Assembly (NCBI GenBank): GCA_946800325.1
Contig: OX326957.1
Span: 24,677,554 to 24,741,553, forward strand
Length of the DNA stretch: 64,000 bases
Direction of reading: 5' to 3'
Origin: Luzula sylvatica
Lineage: Eukaryota; Streptophyta; Magnoliopsida; Poales; Juncaceae
The notes under the pieces are model-generated. The model was not told the DNA's origin and made no database searches. It saw nothing but the letters and a program-made list of their open reading frames with translations. Both the position numbers and the translations under genes were made by a program. Each line of letters opens with the position of its first letter. The first letter of the stretch is position 1. Below, piece by piece: positions 60,761 through 64,000 of this stretch.

Positions 60761-61035
60761 TTATTGAATGATCCTCTTGTGGGCAACGAAGCAGTTACAA
60801 CGACAAGAATGTGGTTAGCTCCGTCAATCCTCTCAGATGGTGTCCGACTCTTTCGACAAGAATGTATATGACTAGTGATTCGGTATATTTTATCAGTATA
60901 ACAGTGTAAATTTTTATTGTTTGACTCTTAAAAAAAATTATAATGTAATTTCAGTAAATATTTTTTGTTTGAGGTTTCCAAACAAAAAAAGTCAGGATAT
61001 GTCACTGTTTCTCGACATGTCTAATTCACTCGTCA

Positions 61036-61520
61036 TCAACAATTCATGATTATGCTTTCCAATACATCCATGATTTGACTCTTACGGAGACCCACAACCT
61101 CTAAGAAAAGTATATCGCTTTTCATATCATTGTCAATATTATGCTGAGACCGTAGACACACAACCTCTTCTCCAATGACCAATTTATGATTATGATTTTC
61201 ATCAAACTCTTTCACGTGCCAATGCCCCGTCTTAACATTGAGCTTCACACTGAACTTGACGGGGCAACCACATCGAGTGAGAGGCCACTTTCTCTTTTTG
61301 GGTACATCATTTAGATTTTTTTTGCTGGTAGAATCCTACGCGACAACGAAGAAAGCGATGAAAACACACTACATTTCCATCTCTTTTTTCAAATGCTTTT
61401 TCCGGACAACGAATCATTTATTCTTTGCATACTAATAGAAGAACACTTATGCTTTCTCCAACGACATAAACATCATTTTCGCATCGGCGTCATCCTCCTT
61501 GAATAACGCCGCATCACACT
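61036..61520 (-). pseudogene. FAR1/FHY3-like DNA-binding domain fragment
   Basis: From about 61320 downward the minus strand reads VPKKRKWPLTRCGCPVKFSV, then KTGHWHVKEFDENHNHKLV, then LRKSQIMDVLE. This is the C-terminal half of the FAR1 WRKY-GCM1 zinc-finger domain (R-GC..., ..W.V..F...HNH.L), shared by light-signalling factors and Mutator-type transposases. The upstream half is frame-shifted around 61330. No transposase core follows, so it is a relic. Confidence 0.7.
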
Positions 61521-61778
61521 CGTTTTGATATGCCTAATCTAATTAGAGACACAATTACATTATAAAGCAAATAAATATTTTTTAGTTCTAAGGAGCCTAC
61601 TCAGCGTCAGCGGCTTCGTGCTGCACTGGAGTAATCCAATATGGGGTTCCGCACGTTCCACCACTTCTCTGTTCATTTCCGATACCGATCGTAAAACACC
61701 ATGAACAACAGGATGTTGAGGTCCAGAACTCGAAGTGAAATTCTTGATTTGCCCGTGACGCACCTGCCTCTAACTACG
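61521..61778. other. Unassigned region, possibly upstream exons of the FAR1-like relic
   Basis: A short minus-strand frame (61560-61763) has no motif. Confidence 0.25.
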
Positions 61779-61786
61779 CAAACTCA

Positions 61787-62033
61787 CAGGCCCGGCCCAT
61801 GCATACAAAAAATGAAGCCACGTTTTGGATCCGGATACAAATAAAAAAATTAGGTAGTATAATTTATAAAATTTTGGGTCCATTATGAAAATTTTGAGGT
61901 CTATTATAAAAAATTTGGGTCCATTTTAAGAAATTACATACTATAATAAAAAAAACTTAGGATCCATTATAAAAAATTGAGTTTGGTTTATAAGTTGTCT
62001 TAGGGTCTATTAAACCTTTGGACCGGCCCTGCA
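61787..62033. mobile_element. hAT-like MITE, CAGGCCCGG ends
   Basis: Ends CAGGCCCGGCCCATG and TTGGACCGGCCCTG; perfect 8-bp target duplication CAAACTCA at 61779-61786 and 62034-62041. 247 bases with repeated GGGTCCATTATAAAAA words. No coding. Confidence 0.85.
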
Positions 62034-62041
62034 AACTCAAC

Positions 62042-63689
62042 ATCAGTTCTCTCGGATGAAGAAGTTTCGACAGACTGCTTGTCATCGTCCCGCTTCCTCC
62101 ACTTCACAAAATAATAACTCGGCACCTCCGAGTAGACCGCCCCTGCAAGACCATATACAGCCGATTAAATTCCCTCCAATATGGTTGTTACTGTTAGTAA
62201 CGGGAAAAACATATCGAAAAAGAGAAACTAAATAAATTTTGAAGATAAATAATTGTGCTCAAAATATTAAAATCGAAATCTGCCAAATTAAAAAAAAGAG
62301 CCAAAAAGAAACATAATTCCTTGGCTTTTTTTTTTAATCTAGAGTATAAGTAACAGAATTATCATAAACTTTTCTTTTGTTTTTACTGGCAAATTTTTGG
62401 AGGATTTCAGTTTCCAAAGATAATAAAATAGAATTTAGAATAATTTATTATGTACCACAATTTATTATGTCTTCGAGATGATAAACATATAATTTGATAT
62501 TTTCAATCGAGAGTGAGTTTCGTGGTGAGATAACCAAAAAGGTTCAAATGGGCAAAGAGAGAGCGCCAGATGGTGATTTCACGACTAGGGGCAGAGAGAG
62601 GGACGATCTCAGGTGACAGGCGAAGGGAGTGAATTCAGGACATTTCACTTTCAGAGGGACGCGAGAGAGACAGTTCAAAATGGAGAGTAGAGACGAGCGC
62701 GAGAGAAGACTGTAAATGGGGAGTAGGGGCAAGAGAGGAAGAGGAAATGAGGAGTATGGAAAGAGAGAGAAAACAGGGAAAATGATTATTAATGGACATG
62801 TCCATTAGTGATGAAACGGAGAAGATTTAACAGGGGGGAAATCTGAAATTCAATATTGAAATTGTCTTTTTCAAAAGAAAAATGTTGGACGTAACCCACC
62901 TCTTCCCTAAGAACCTTGATGACATAGATATGATTTAGCACATTAATTAATTATTTGAAATCTTAATTGAATGTTCAATCATAAATTAAGATAATCAAAC
63001 TATTAATTAAAATCTTAAACCGTATATTTATGTGTTAATTTGTAAAGTGTTAAATCATTAAGACGTTCTTGGAATAGAGTACTAGAGGGTGTACATCTGA
63101 TCTTATCAAAATGGTCTTGCCATAGAATCATCATTTTTAAAACCAAGCATAGAACTCCCCAATTACTATCACAAAAGCAAATACACATTAAACACAAAAA
63201 ATACATACATTTTTAGTTTATCTGTATAAACATTATTACACGACTCACAACTCACTTGCATAACAACCTCATAACAATAAGAAGAAGAAAATAAAAAGTG
63301 AAATAACATCAAACAGCAAATTGGTATAGCACTCTCAAAACCAAATAGGTTTTAAATAAAACAGTAAAACAAAAAAATTAAAAACTCCTCCCTCAAAATA
63401 AGATACGATTTATATGCAGACATAAGAACATCAATTAACAAACAAAACATCTTCAAATCCAAACCAATGAATCTTAAGTTTGGAGTCTCAATCAGAAGGA
63501 AAATAACTTCTCCGAAGAGGTGATACAAATGGTGATTCCACTACATAAAAAATGTAGGAGTTATGAATACCGTAATAAGAGAATCAATTAGGTATATGCT
63601 GATATAAACTAAAATCTTACAAATGTGAAGAGCACGTAAGTACTCTAGGAAGCGAGATGACGTATAAAGGCATTTGTTGCGCTGAACGT
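62042..63689. other. Non-coding stretch before the NB-LRR gene end
   Basis: 62500-62770 is purine-rich (AGAGAGAG). The rest is AT-rich. No gene seen. Confidence 0.35.
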
Positions 63690-64000
63690 ACGGTTCTGAA
63701 AAAAAAAAAACAGCATTCATGTTCGAGTAATTCATCAAGAAATTAATTAAGAAACATTAAATCAAGATTATTGACTTACTGGCTTTTCTGTGAAGAACAA
63801 ATTTGGTAGCATGTGAACTCCAACATAAGGTATGTGTTTGATTTTGGCCCAATCCTCTCCTTTTTCCTTGTGCATTCTAATGGCGAGCCAATCATTATCT
63901 TCCTCGTATACGGTAAGATGAAGCTCGTTAAGATTAGTCATGTTGGACAATGCCTCAGGAAGCCTCTCCATGAAATCATAAACCCTAATATGCAATTGGT
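63690..64000 (-). CDS. NB-LRR disease-resistance-type gene, 3' end (cut by window edge)
   Basis: 63995-63781 encodes LPEALSNMTNLNELHLTVYE, then RMHKEKGEDWAKIKHIPYVG, the leucine-rich end and the characteristic KEKGEDW.KI.HIP tail of CC-NB-LRR immune receptors. NB-LRRs are intracellular sensors of pathogen effectors. The nucleotide-binding domain would lie right of the window. A good donor GTAAGT at 63780 and an acceptor after a T-rich tract near 63696 suggest a further short 3' exon; reading straight through instead gives a stop at 63768. Whether the gene is intact cannot be judged. Confidence 0.65.

Overview
This is nuclear DNA from a flowering plant, probably a eudicot; I cannot name the species. 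The evidence is AT-rich, intron-split genes with GT/AG borders, and plant-specific families: Bet v 1/MLP, TBL O-acetyltransferase, a plastid-type GNAT, a MATE exon, NB-LRR, FAR1-like and phototropin LOV2 sequence. Dense nested plant transposons fill the rest. There is no operon structure, CRISPR array or phage signature.

Layout. 1-5.2 kb: a large inverted duplication carrying two copies of an unrecognised two-exon gene for a tail-anchored coiled-coil protein; the left copy is cut by the window edge. 5.2-9.7 kb: Helitron 3' end, decayed LTR, a 9-bp-TSD MITE and a hAT-like element just upstream of an isolated MATE first exon. 12-15 kb: a LINE interrupted by two hAT-like elements, one carrying three exons of a phototropin LOV2 domain; a second LINE tail lies on the other strand. 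18.3-36.4 kb: two MLP genes in opposite orientation enclose a transposon cluster holding an HCF244-like pseudogene, hAT-like elements, a complete 8.5-kb Ty1/copia element on the minus strand, further copia LTR pieces and a solo LTR. 36.5-43 kb: mostly non-coding, with a possible LTR at 40.9-42.7 kb. 43.6-48.3 kb: a convergent gene pair, a plastid-type GNAT (+) and a TBL polysaccharide O-acetyltransferase (-). 48.4-58.8 kb: MITE, Helitron, a 3.7-kb TIR element with a nested PIF/Harbinger element, another Helitron and a hAT-like element with hairpins. 59-64 kb: decayed PMD-like and FAR1-like fragments and the 3' end of an NB-LRR gene running off the right edge.

Genes judged intact are two MLPs, the GNAT, the TBL and one copy of the unknown gene. 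They do not form a pathway. The most unusual features are the LOV2 exons inside a hAT-like element, a set of hAT-like elements with shared ends but different amplified short motifs, a 9-bp-TSD MITE family with four members here, and the inverted gene duplication. Element borders were found by eye from matching target-site duplications and terminal repeats. Family names rest on motif recognition; no database search was run.
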